From Stenotrophomonas hibiscicola ATCC 19867 (GTDB taxonomy: Bacteria > Pseudomonadota > Gammaproteobacteria > Xanthomonadales > Xanthomonadaceae): a stretch of DNA of 64,000 nucleotides. Of this stretch, positions 21,092-28,704 are shown in pieces. Every line of letters starts with the position of its first letter. Position 1 is the stretch's first letter. Made by a program: the position numbers and the translations under genes. The stretch covers positions 568,592 to 632,591 of the forward strand of contig NZ_KB907499.1 in assembly GCF_000382065.1 (NCBI RefSeq), given 5' to 3'. The notes under the pieces are model-generated. The model did not search any database. It had not been told where the DNA came from and saw only the letters and a list, made by a program, of their open reading frames with translations.

Positions 21092-22221
21092 CGGCTGCCC
21101 TCCTCACGGCCGCTCGGTCGCCCGGTCGGGCGGCCCACCGGCCGGCCCGGATCACGGGAAGCTTCCGCCGCTGCACCCGGCAGCGACGGCATCACCACGT
21201 CCGGGTTGGCCACTGCGGCCGGAGCCGACGTGCTGGGACGGGTATCGCCGGTCATCGGCACGTAGATCAGCTGGCGGCCATCGCCACCGATCACCTTGCG
21301 GTTCTCGCTCAGCACCTGCTGCACGGTCTCCAGCCACAGGCGCTTGCGGGTCACTTCCGGAGCGTCCTTGTACTGGGCCTGCAACAGGCTGAAGCGCTGC
21401 GCGTCACCCTCGGCCTTGGACACCACGGCCTGCTTGTAGCCTTCGGCGGTGGTACGGGCGCGCGAGGCCTGGCCCCGGGCTTCCGGCACGACCTTGGCGG
21501 CATAGGCCTGGGCCTCGTTGATCAGGCGTTCCTTGACCTGCTGGGCACCGTTGACCTCGTCGAAGGCCGGCTTCACTTCCTCCGGCGGACGGGCGTCCTG
21601 CAGGGTCAGGCCGGTCACGGTCAGGCCGGTCTTGAACGCCTTCAGCAGCGCCTGCAGGCGCTCCTCGGCGGCGACGGCCAGCGGACCACGGTTGTTCAGC
21701 ACGGCGTTGAGGTCGGCGCGGCCAACTTCCTCGCGCACGGCGCTCTGCGCCGACTGCTCCAGCACCTGGTTGGCATCCACGGTGCCGAACAGGTATTGCT
21801 GCGGGTCGTCGATGCGGTACTGGACGTTCAGCGAGACGTTGACGATGTTCTCGTCGCGGGTCAGCACCGGCACCTGGATCGAGAACGTCTTGATCTCGGT
21901 GGCATTGACCTTGGTGACCGATTCGATCGGCCAGGGCAGCTTGAAGTTCGGGCCGGGCTGCAGGATGCGCGAGAACTGGCCGAAGCGCAGCACCACACCG
22001 CGCTGCTGTTCGCCGATCAGCTGGAAGCTGGAGAACAGCACCAGCAGCACCACGGCTGCCACCACCCAACGCACGATGCCGCCGTCGAACAGGTCCTTCA
22101 GCGGCCCGGGCAAACCGCCCCAGCCACCACCATTGCCACCGCCGCGTGACCCGAACGGCCCGCGTCGATTGTCCTCGGGGCCTTGTCCGCCCTTGTTGCC
22201 GCCGGGTGTATTCCAGGCCAT
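21088..22221 (-). CDS. hflK: HflK, SPFH-domain modulator of FtsH
   Basis: This 377-aa partner of HflC has a Gly/Asn-rich cytoplasmic N-terminus (MAWNTPGGNKGGQGPEDNRR, with a GGGNGGGWGG run). A TM helix follows (WVVAAVVLLVLFSSFQL), then the SPFH/band-7 domain (GEQQRGVVLRFGQFSRILQP) and a coiled-coil region. The C-terminal tail is Pro/Arg/Gly-rich (GRPVGRPTGRPSGREEG), longer and more repetitive than in E. coli. It is first in the hflK-hflC order and overlaps hflC by 4 bases. The 153 bases upstream separate it from the divergent AcuI-type gene. Confidence 0.97.
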   Translation of the reverse strand: MAWNTPGGNKGGQGPEDNRRGPFGSRGGGNGGGWGGLPGPLKDLFDGGIVRWVVAAVVLLVLFSSFQLIGEQQRGVVLRFGQFSRILQPGPNFKLPWPIESVTKVNATEIKTFSIQVPVLTRDENIVNVSLNVQYRIDDPQQYLFGTVDANQVLEQSAQSAVREEVGRADLNAVLNNRGPLAVAAEERLQALLKAFKTGLTVTGLTLQDARPPEEVKPAFDEVNGAQQVKERLINEAQAYAAKVVPEARGQASRARTTAEGYKQAVVSKAEGDAQRFSLLQAQYKDAPEVTRKRLWLETVQQVLSENRKVIGGDGRQLIYVPMTGDTRPSTSAPAAVANPDVVMPSLPGAAAEASRDPGRPVGRPTGRPSGREEGSR

Positions 22222-22374
22222 GCACGCTCCATCAAGATTTGGGCTGCGGCGCGGGCCCTTCCCGCACCGCCAGCCGTGAAACCATCACCGATCATACAAG
22301 ATGGGGCGGATCGGCAGGATCGAAAGGGGGGCAACGGGGTAAGGTGGCGTTTTCCTCGAAGTCAGGCAACGCCG

Positions 22375-23370
22375 ATGGCCCCCACCACCCCGTTCACCGC
22401 CTTCCGCATCGAAAACGACGACGCCGGCTATCGCAGCGGCCTGGTCCGGCTCGGGGTCGACGACCTCAACCCCGGCCAGGTGCTGATCCGCGCCCACTGG
22501 TCCTCGGTCAACTACAAGGACGCGCTGGCCGGTACTGGAAAAGGGAAGATCCTGCGCCGCTTCCCGCTGGTGGGCGGCATCGATGTGGCCGGCACCGTGG
22601 TCGCCAGCACCGACCCGGACTGGCGTGAAGGCGACGCGGTGCTGGCCACCGGCTGCGGCCTCAGCGAGACCCGCGACGGCGGCTACAGCCAGTACGTGCG
22701 GCTGGAATCGCGCGCGGTGATCGCCCAGCCGGCCGGGCTGACCCCACGCGAGGCGATGGTGCTGGGCACCGCCGGCTTCACTGCGGCGCTGGCCCTGCTG
22801 CGCATGCAGGACAACCGGCAGACCCCGGAACTCGGCCCGCTGGCGGTCACTGGTGCCAGCGGCGGTGTCGGTGCGCTGGCGCTGTCCATCTTCAGCCGTG
22901 CCGGCTACAGCGTGCACGCGGTCAGCGGCAAGCCGGACCAGGCAGGATTCCTGCGCAGCATCGGCGCCACCGAGGTACTGCCGCGCGACGCGCTGGCCGA
23001 CACCGGCGCGCTGCAGTCGGCCCGCTTCGGGGGTGGCCTCGATAATGCCGGAGGCGACATGCTGGCCAGCCTGCTGGCGCAGACCGTGCCCTACGGCAGC
23101 GTCGTCAGTGCCGGCCTGGCAGCCAGTCCGACGCTGGACATGACGGTGATGCCGTTCATCCTGCGCGGTGTCTCGCTGCTGGGCGTGTCCTCGGCCAATG
23201 CGCCACGCGGACTGCGTGAGGAAGTGTGGTCGCGGCTGGGTAGTGACTGGAAGCCGCAGCACCTGGACCGCATCTGCACCGCCGAAGTCGGCCTCGATGG
23301 CCTTCCTGCCGTATTCGAACGGATGCTGGCGGGCGGTTCGCTGGGTCGCACCGTGGTACGGATCGACTGA
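22375..23370 (+). CDS. Acrylyl-CoA reductase / YhdH-type MDR oxidoreductase
   Basis: This 331-aa cytoplasmic NADPH-dependent medium-chain reductase belongs to the YhdH/YhfP (AcuI) family; members reduce acrylyl-CoA to propionyl-CoA. GroES-like N-terminal part: SSVNYKDALAGTGKGKILRR and FPLVGGIDVAGTVV. Nucleotide-binding motif: VTGASGGVGALALSIFSRAG. The family motif ...LVNYKD is retained, and the catalytic zinc Cys/His set of alcohol dehydrogenases is absent. The propionyl-CoA product would feed the prp cycle encoded elsewhere in this window, though no physical link exists. The start at 22375 gives the usual short N-terminus. Confidence 0.85.
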   Translation: MAPTTPFTAFRIENDDAGYRSGLVRLGVDDLNPGQVLIRAHWSSVNYKDALAGTGKGKILRRFPLVGGIDVAGTVVASTDPDWREGDAVLATGCGLSETRDGGYSQYVRLESRAVIAQPAGLTPREAMVLGTAGFTAALALLRMQDNRQTPELGPLAVTGASGGVGALALSIFSRAGYSVHAVSGKPDQAGFLRSIGATEVLPRDALADTGALQSARFGGGLDNAGGDMLASLLAQTVPYGSVVSAGLAASPTLDMTVMPFILRGVSLLGVSSANAPRGLREEVWSRLGSDWKPQHLDRICTAEVGLDGLPAVFERMLAGGSLGRTVVRID

Positions 23371-23458
23371 ACGTCGCAGGCGGGCGACGGACGGCAGACG
23401 CGGCCCTCCCGCCGGTAATGGGCCCGCACTACACTGCGGGCATTACATGGGGAACAAC

Positions 23459-23830
23459 ATGGCACGCATTCTGATCGTCGACGACTCACCGTCGCAGCTG
23501 TTGGGGATACAGCGCATCGTCGAGAAGCTCGGGCACCAGATCCTGACCGCCACCGATGGCGCCGCCGGGGTCGAAACCGCCAAGGCCGAGCTGCCCGACC
23601 TGGTCCTGATGGACGTGGTGATGCCCAACCTCAATGGCTTCCAGGCCACCCGCACCCTCGCCCGCGACGAGGCGACCCGGCACATTCCGGTGATCCTGGT
23701 GACCACCAAGGACCAGGACACCGACCGCATGTGGGGCATGCGCCAGGGCGCCAAGGCCTACATCACCAAGCCGTTCTCGGAAGATGAACTGTCCGAGGTG
23801 CTGGAACGGGTGTTCGCCGGGCAGGGCTGA
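23459..23830 (+). CDS. Single-domain response regulator (PilH-like)
   Basis: This 123-aa stand-alone receiver has no output domain. The phospho-acceptor is D52 in LVLMDVVMPNLNG, the acidic pair lies in LIVDDS, and the switch residues in ILVTTKDQ and TKPFSEDEL. Closest in pattern to the twitching-motility regulators PilG/PilH (IVEKLGHQILTATDGAAGVE, NGFQATRTLARD). PilH-like is an inference, since no pil genes are adjacent. The ATG at 23459 is preceded by GGGGAA; an in-frame ATG 12 bases upstream is also possible. A long palindrome follows the gene. Confidence 0.85.
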   Translation: MARILIVDDSPSQLLGIQRIVEKLGHQILTATDGAAGVETAKAELPDLVLMDVVMPNLNGFQATRTLARDEATRHIPVILVTTKDQDTDRMWGMRQGAKAYITKPFSEDELSEVLERVFAGQG

Positions 23831-23833
23831 ACC

Positions 23834-23873
23834 ATTCTGGTGGGTGTGGACCGAGGTCCACACCCACCAGAAT
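23834..23873. terminator. Long palindrome between convergent genes
   Basis: A perfect 19-base stem (23834-23852 and 23855-23873, only 2 bases between the arms) has the core GTGTGGACCGAGGTCCACAC. It lies 3 bases after the response-regulator stop and 5 bases before the CbpA stop. It probably terminates both transcripts, though U-tracts are short. It resembles a SMAG stem without the GTAG head. Confidence 0.65.
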
Positions 23874-23878
23874 CGATC

Positions 23879-24772
23879 TCAGATCGTTTCGCCGAACGCC
23901 TTGGCCAGATTGCGGTACGCCTTCTTCTGCGCCTCATCGGTCGCAGCCGGGGCCACGATCTCGATTTCGACGATCTGGTCGCCGTCCGGGCTGCCCGGCA
24001 GGCCACGGCCACGCAGGCGCAGCTTGCGGCCGGCATCGGAATCGGCCGGAATCTTGAGTTCCACCGCACCACCCAGGGTCGGCACGCTGATGCTGGTGCC
24101 CAGCGCGGCCTGCCACGGCGTGAGCGGCAGCGTATAGAGGATGTTGCGACCATCGACCTCGAACTGCGGGTGGGCGGCGTATTCCACCTCCAGCAGCAGA
24201 TTGCCGCCATGGTTGCCCTGCCCTGCCAGGCGGATCACCTGGCCCGGGCGGATGCCCTTGGGCACGCGCACGTCCAGCTGCTTGCCGTTGACGGTGATGC
24301 GCAGGCTGTCGCCGCTGTAGGCCGCTTCCAGTGGCACCGACAGCTTGGCGCGGGTATCGCGGTTGGGCGCATGGCCCTGGCTGCTGAAGCCCGGACCGGC
24401 CCCCGCGCCCGCTCCACCGCGCTGGCGCGCGAACAGGCTTTCGAAGAAGTCGCTGAAGCCGCCGTTGGGGCCGCCGCCACCGAACACTTCCTCGAAATTG
24501 AAACCACCGGCGCCGCCGTAGTTCGGCGGTACGTTGAACTCCTCGCCCGGGCGATAGCCCTGCGCGCGCAGCTGGTCGTAGGCCGCGCGCTTTTCCGGAT
24601 CACGCAGCGCCTCGTAGGCCTCGTTGACCGCCTTGAACTTGTCTTCGGCCCCGGCCTCCTTGCTGACGTCCGGGTGGTACTTGCGTGCCAGCCGGCGGTA
24701 GGCGGTCTTGATCTCCGCCTCGCCCGCGCTCGGTTCCACCCCCAGGGTGGCGTAGTAATCCTTGAATTCCAT
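23879..24772 (-). CDS. cbpA: Curved DNA-binding protein / DnaJ-like co-chaperone
   Basis: This 297-aa cytoplasmic J-domain protein has the order J domain (residues 1-70, HPD motif H33-P34-D35), a Gly/Phe-rich linker (GGAGGFNFEEVFGGGGPNGG), then the two C-terminal beta domains (DTRAKLSVPLEAAYSGDSLR onward). It lacks the DnaJ zinc-finger Cys repeats, which marks it as CbpA-type. It stimulates DnaK ATPase and, in E. coli, binds curved DNA in stationary phase. The CbpM modulator gene is not adjacent. The start MEFKDYYATLGV is the standard J-domain N-terminus. Confidence 0.93.
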   Translation of the reverse strand: MEFKDYYATLGVEPSAGEAEIKTAYRRLARKYHPDVSKEAGAEDKFKAVNEAYEALRDPEKRAAYDQLRAQGYRPGEEFNVPPNYGGAGGFNFEEVFGGGGPNGGFSDFFESLFARQRGGAGAGAGPGFSSQGHAPNRDTRAKLSVPLEAAYSGDSLRITVNGKQLDVRVPKGIRPGQVIRLAGQGNHGGNLLLEVEYAAHPQFEVDGRNILYTLPLTPWQAALGTSISVPTLGGAVELKIPADSDAGRKLRLRGRGLPGSPDGDQIVEIEIVAPAATDEAQKKAYRNLAKAFGETI

Positions 24773-25032
24773 CCAGCTACCTCGATTCGCTTCGGCCGCG
24801 CCGGTGGCGCCGCCCCGGGTTCATTCTACGCGCCTGCGAGGGTACGCCGCCCCTCGTGCGGCCCCGGTGAGGCCGACTGATCCTGCGCAATGCGGCTGCC
24901 ATCCCCGTGCGCCACGCTGTGGCTGGAAGCCCCTGCCACAAAGCCGGAAGATGGAGCCTGCACACCGGGTTTCCAATGTCTTGACGCCCCTCTCCCATCC
25001 GGCCCACTAGCCTGCCCCAGCAAGGAGTTCCC
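24773..25032. other. Intergenic region between divergent cbpA and peroxiredoxin genes
   Basis: This 260-base gap holds no supported gene or repeat. AAGGAG (25021-25026) just before 25033 is the Shine-Dalgarno of the peroxiredoxin gene. No unambiguous -35/-10 pair for either direction was picked out. Confidence 0.5.
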
Positions 25033-25515
25033 ATGACCATCCATGTCGGCGACCGCATTCCGGAAGTGACCCTCAAGCGCATCCGCGAGGGCATTGAAAC
25101 GCTTGATACGCATTCGTTGTTCGATGCGCGCAAGGTGGTGCTGTTCGCCGTGCCCGGCGCGTTCACCCCGACGTGCTCGGCACGTCACCTTCCCGGCTAC
25201 GTCGAAAAGTTCGAGGCCTTCCGCCAGCGCGGCATCGACGTCTACTGCATGGCCGTCAACGACCCGTTCGTGATGAAGGCCTGGGCCGCCGACCAGAGCG
25301 TGCCCGACGGCCTTCTGATGCTGTCCGACGGCAATGCCGAGCTGACCCGCGCCCTGGGTCTGGAGCTTGATGCGAGCGCGTCGGGCATGGGAATCCGCTC
25401 GCGTCGTTTTGCCCTGTACGTCGACGACGGCGTAGTTCGAGAGGCCTGGGTTGAACAGCCCGGCCAGTTCGAAGTGTCTTCGGCCGAGTACGTGCTGGAG
25501 CATCTCCCCACCTGA
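25033..25515 (+). CDS. Peroxiredoxin (Prx5 type)
   Basis: This 160-aa cytoplasmic thiol peroxidase reduces peroxides. The Prx5/AhpC-TSA motif with peroxidatic C48 is PGAFTPTCSARHLPGYVE; the strand VNDPFVMKAWA and LSDGNAELTRALGLELD are family-typical. A second Cys (C72, in VYCMAVND) could act in resolution, but a fused glutaredoxin domain, found in some homologues, is absent. The catalytic Arg is likely in RSRRFALYVDDG. A strong AAGGAG precedes the ATG. It is followed 29 bases later by a ferritin-like gene, a sensible peroxide/iron pairing. Confidence 0.94.
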   Translation: MTIHVGDRIPEVTLKRIREGIETLDTHSLFDARKVVLFAVPGAFTPTCSARHLPGYVEKFEAFRQRGIDVYCMAVNDPFVMKAWAADQSVPDGLLMLSDGNAELTRALGLELDASASGMGIRSRRFALYVDDGVVREAWVEQPGQFEVSSAEYVLEHLPT

Positions 25516-25544
25516 TTCCCCACCGCAGAAGGAAACGGCCAGCC

Positions 25545-26120
25545 ATGTCCACGCAGCCAGCCAAAGCCAGCAAGCCCGCCGCGGAAATTGCCGGCATCAG
25601 CGACCGCAAGACCCTGCGCGAACGCGCCCGGCGCAACATCGAAGATGGTGCGATCACCGACAGCTACAGCGCTGACCGCGAGGTGGTGATCAAGCTGCTC
25701 AACGACGCACTGGCCACCGAGTACGTCTGCGTTCTGCGCTACTACCGGCACTACTTCATGGCCAAGGGCATGCTGGCCGACGCGGTGAAAGCCGAGTTCC
25801 TCGAGCATGCACAGCAGGAGCAGGCGCATGCCGGCAAGCTGGCCGAGCGCATCGTCCAGCTGGGCGGCGAGCCGGATCTCAACCCGGATACGCTGACCGC
25901 GCGTTCGCACGCCGAATACAAGGAAGGCAGCGACCTGCGCGACATGGTGCGCGAGAACCTGGTGGCCGAGCGCATCGCCATCGACAGCTATCGCGAGATG
26001 ATCAACTTCATCGGTGACCGCGATACCACCACCAAGCGCATCCTTGAAGAGATCCTGGCGCAGGAAGAAGAGCACGCCGACGAGTTCGCCGACCTGCTGG
26101 ACGGGTGGATCGGGGAGTAA
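25545..26120 (+). CDS. Ferritin-like iron-binding protein (bacterioferritin/Dps-related)
   Basis: This 191-aa four-helix-bundle protein has carboxylate/His iron ligands visible as E-Y-x-x-x-x-R-Y-Y-R-H (ATEYVCVLRYYRHY), EFLEHAQQEQAH, and ENLVAERIAIDSYREMINF followed by ILAQEEEHADEF. The E...ExxH pattern occurs twice, as in ferritin di-iron centres. A ~40-residue hydrophilic N-terminal extension (STQPAKASKPAAEIAGISDR) precedes the bundle. It sits 29 bases after the peroxiredoxin and probably shares its transcript. Likely role: iron storage or detoxification during peroxide stress. It is not a canonical Bfr (no obvious haem Met), so no symbol is given. Confidence 0.85.
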   Translation: MSTQPAKASKPAAEIAGISDRKTLRERARRNIEDGAITDSYSADREVVIKLLNDALATEYVCVLRYYRHYFMAKGMLADAVKAEFLEHAQQEQAHAGKLAERIVQLGGEPDLNPDTLTARSHAEYKEGSDLRDMVRENLVAERIAIDSYREMINFIGDRDTTTKRILEEILAQEEEHADEFADLLDGWIGE

Positions 26121-26156
26121 TCGCTACGCCACGCGATCGCTGCCATCTACGGCGTT

Positions 26157-26230
26157 GTAGAGCCGAGCCCATGCTCGGCTGACCGCTGCACGCACGTCGC
26201 AGGAGCAGCCGAGCATGGGCTCGGCTCTAC
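26157..26230. repeat. SMAG dimer (GCCGAGCCCATGCTCGGC type)
   Basis: GTAGAGCCGAGCCCATGCTC (from 26157) and its inverted partner, closing with CTAC at 26227-26230, form a clean head-out dimer. It lies between the convergent ferritin-like gene and pbpC. Confidence 0.9.
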
Positions 26231-26273
26231 AGCAGCGTGACAACATGCGGGAAGTGCCATCCAAGGTCGGCAT

Positions 26274-28655
26274 CTAGCGCAGGACGTTGAACCGCACCTG
26301 CGTCCAGGCGCCGTCGGCTGCCAACGCAGTCAGGGTGTGCGTGCCGGGTTCGGCGAACTCTCGCTGCATCAGCTGCGCGCCGTGGGTCTGTGCAATCCAG
26401 CGTCCATCCAGCAGCCACTCCACCGCCTGCTCGCTGCCCAGCGCGCGCAGCTGCAGGCGTACGCCATGTTCCGAATTCGGCGCGCGCGCCAGCGTGGCGC
26501 CATCGTTGAGCCCATCGATGTGCAGCGCAACGCTGGCCTCGCGGCCATCATCACGGCAGTCCGGCGACAGCGCCGGCAGCTGCGAGGCTTCGCGCGTGGC
26601 CTTGGACAGCCATGGCGACAGCAACGCTGGCCAGCGCGCGATCTCGCGCGCGACTTCTTCGTGCGGCAAGCGGCAATCGGCTGACACGCGCAGACCGGTA
26701 CGCGCATCGGCAAGGTAGCGCTGCCGACCTGGTTGCCAGCGCCGTGCCTCGCGTTCGGGGAAGGTCGGCGGTGCGGCGCCATCAAGCAGGTAAGCCGGCA
26801 TCCTGCGCTGGCAGAGTGCCGTGGGCAGCCCCTCGGCACGTTCGCCGGTGGGCCAGCAGATGTCTTCCTGGCTGACGCTGGCCGGCATCGGCGCAGCGGC
26901 CGAGTCACCGCGCTGGCGCGGCAGGCTGTCCACCACCTCGAACATCAGCGGCAGCGCGGTCACCGCGCCGTACTGGCCCGGTAGCGGTGTGCCGTCCGGC
27001 CGGCCCACCCACACGCCCACGGTGTAGTGGCGGGTACTGCCGATCGCCCACGCATCGCGGTACCCGTAGCTGGTGCCGGTCTTCCACGCCACGCGCGGGC
27101 GGCCACCGACATCGAACGTCCCGACGCTGTACCCCGGCCGCGGATTCGATTCCAGCATCTCGCGCACGATCCAGCTGGCGCCGGGCGAAGCGAGGCGCCG
27201 CTCGATCATCGGCTCGTCATCGGTGTAGCGCACGCGCCCGGCGATGCCGTTGCGGTTGAGCGCGGCGAACGCGCCGACCAGGTCTTCCAACCGCGCGCCG
27301 GTGCCGCCCAGGATCAGCGACAGATTGGGCGTACTGCCTGGCGGGAAGCGCAGCTGGATGCCCGCGTGCGACAGACGTGCAGCGAAGCGCGCGGCGCCGA
27401 CCCGCTGCAGCAGGTCCACCGAGGGCACGTTCAGTGACAACCGCAAAGCGCTGGACGCGCCGATCGGCCCGTTGAAGGCCATGTCGAAGTTGCCGGGGCG
27501 GTAGCTGCCGAAACTCTGCGGCGCATCGACCAGCAGGCTTTCCGAATGGATCAGGCCATCATCCAGCGCCATCGCATACAGGAACGGCTTGAGCGTGGAG
27601 CCCGGCGAGCGCCAGGCCTGCACCATGTCCACGTGGCCGAGCCGCTGGCGGTCGCCGAAGGCCAGCGTGCCGACATAGGCACGCGCCTGCAGGGTCTGGT
27701 TGTCGACCACCAGCAGCGCGGCCGAGGTGCGCTCGGGCAGCGTCGAGAAATAGCTGGCCACGCGTTCCTCCAGCGTGCGCTGCAGGCCGATGTCGATGCT
27801 GCTCTGGATGCGTGCCCGGCCCGGATGCGCCGAATGCAGGCGCTGCGCCAGCAACGCGGCGTGCAGCGGCGGCCGCAGCGAGCGCGCCACCACGTTCTCG
27901 ATGCGCGCATCATCCACCTCTTCGGCTGTCCACGCGCCCAGCTCGGCCATGCGTGACAACACCTTGTCGCGTGCCTTCTGTGCCGCTTCCGGGTGGCGGT
28001 CCGGGCGCAGCCGGCTCGGCGCCTGCGGCAGCACCGCCAGCAACGCGGCCTCGGCATGTGACAGCTGCGCCGCCGGCTTGCCCAGATAGGCCCAGCTGGC
28101 CGCTTCCACGCCTTCGATGGTGCCGCCGTAGGGCGCGCGCTCCAGATACAGGGCCAGGATCTGCTGCTTGCTCAGGTGCACTTCCAGCTGCACCGCGCGC
28201 AGCATCTGCTTGAGTTTGCCCCAAGGCGTGCGCGAGTGCGGGTCGAGAATGCGCGCCACCTGCATGGTCAGGGTCGAACCGCCGGACACGATGCGGCCGC
28301 CGCGCAGCAGCTGGCCGCTGGCACGCAGCATCGCCACCGGGTTGATCCCCGGATGGCGCCAGAACCAGCGGTCTTCGTAGGTCAGCAACGCCTGCAGGTA
28401 CAGCGGCGAGACGCTGTCGATCGAGGCAGGATAACGCCACACGCCCTCGGCATCGGCGAACGCACGCAGTGGCGTGCCGTCGGCGGCCACCACCAGAGTG
28501 CTGGTTTCGCGCTGCTTCGGCAGCGGGGGCGGGAAGGCGAAATCCAGCACCAGCAGCAGTGCCAGCGTGGCGGCCATGCCCCAACGCAGCCACGGCCACA
28601 GCGGCCGCCACCGGCGGCGCAGGGCCGCCAGCCGGGTCGTCATCGTGTTCTTCAT
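26274..28655 (-). CDS. pbpC: Penicillin-binding protein 1C
   Basis: This 793-aa bifunctional class-A PBP is anchored by an N-terminal TM helix (WGMAATLALLLVLDFAF). The GT51 glycosyltransferase domain holds TYEDRWFWRHPGINP, GGSTLTMQVARIL and YLERAPYGG. The transpeptidase domain has nucleophile S353 and K356 in GSTLKPF, the SxN motif SLNVPS and KTG (WKTGTSYGYRDAWAIG). A C-terminal PBP1C domain (Ig-like, residues ~690-793) follows. The start at 28655 (MKNTMTTRL) puts a basic stretch before the TM; MTTRL at 28643 is an alternative. It lies 49 bases after the macroglobulin gene, the classic yfhM-pbpC pair linking wall repair with protease trapping. Confidence 0.96.
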   Translation of the reverse strand: MKNTMTTRLAALRRRWRPLWPWLRWGMAATLALLLVLDFAFPPPLPKQRETSTLVVAADGTPLRAFADAEGVWRYPASIDSVSPLYLQALLTYEDRWFWRHPGINPVAMLRASGQLLRGGRIVSGGSTLTMQVARILDPHSRTPWGKLKQMLRAVQLEVHLSKQQILALYLERAPYGGTIEGVEAASWAYLGKPAAQLSHAEAALLAVLPQAPSRLRPDRHPEAAQKARDKVLSRMAELGAWTAEEVDDARIENVVARSLRPPLHAALLAQRLHSAHPGRARIQSSIDIGLQRTLEERVASYFSTLPERTSAALLVVDNQTLQARAYVGTLAFGDRQRLGHVDMVQAWRSPGSTLKPFLYAMALDDGLIHSESLLVDAPQSFGSYRPGNFDMAFNGPIGASSALRLSLNVPSVDLLQRVGAARFAARLSHAGIQLRFPPGSTPNLSLILGGTGARLEDLVGAFAALNRNGIAGRVRYTDDEPMIERRLASPGASWIVREMLESNPRPGYSVGTFDVGGRPRVAWKTGTSYGYRDAWAIGSTRHYTVGVWVGRPDGTPLPGQYGAVTALPLMFEVVDSLPRQRGDSAAAPMPASVSQEDICWPTGERAEGLPTALCQRRMPAYLLDGAAPPTFPEREARRWQPGRQRYLADARTGLRVSADCRLPHEEVAREIARWPALLSPWLSKATREASQLPALSPDCRDDGREASVALHIDGLNDGATLARAPNSEHGVRLQLRALGSEQAVEWLLDGRWIAQTHGAQLMQREFAEPGTHTLTALAADGAWTQVRFNVLR

Positions 28656-28704
28656 TGCAGGTTGCCAGCAGGACGGGCCGCGCCGTCGCGGCCCGTCCGC
28701 GCGG

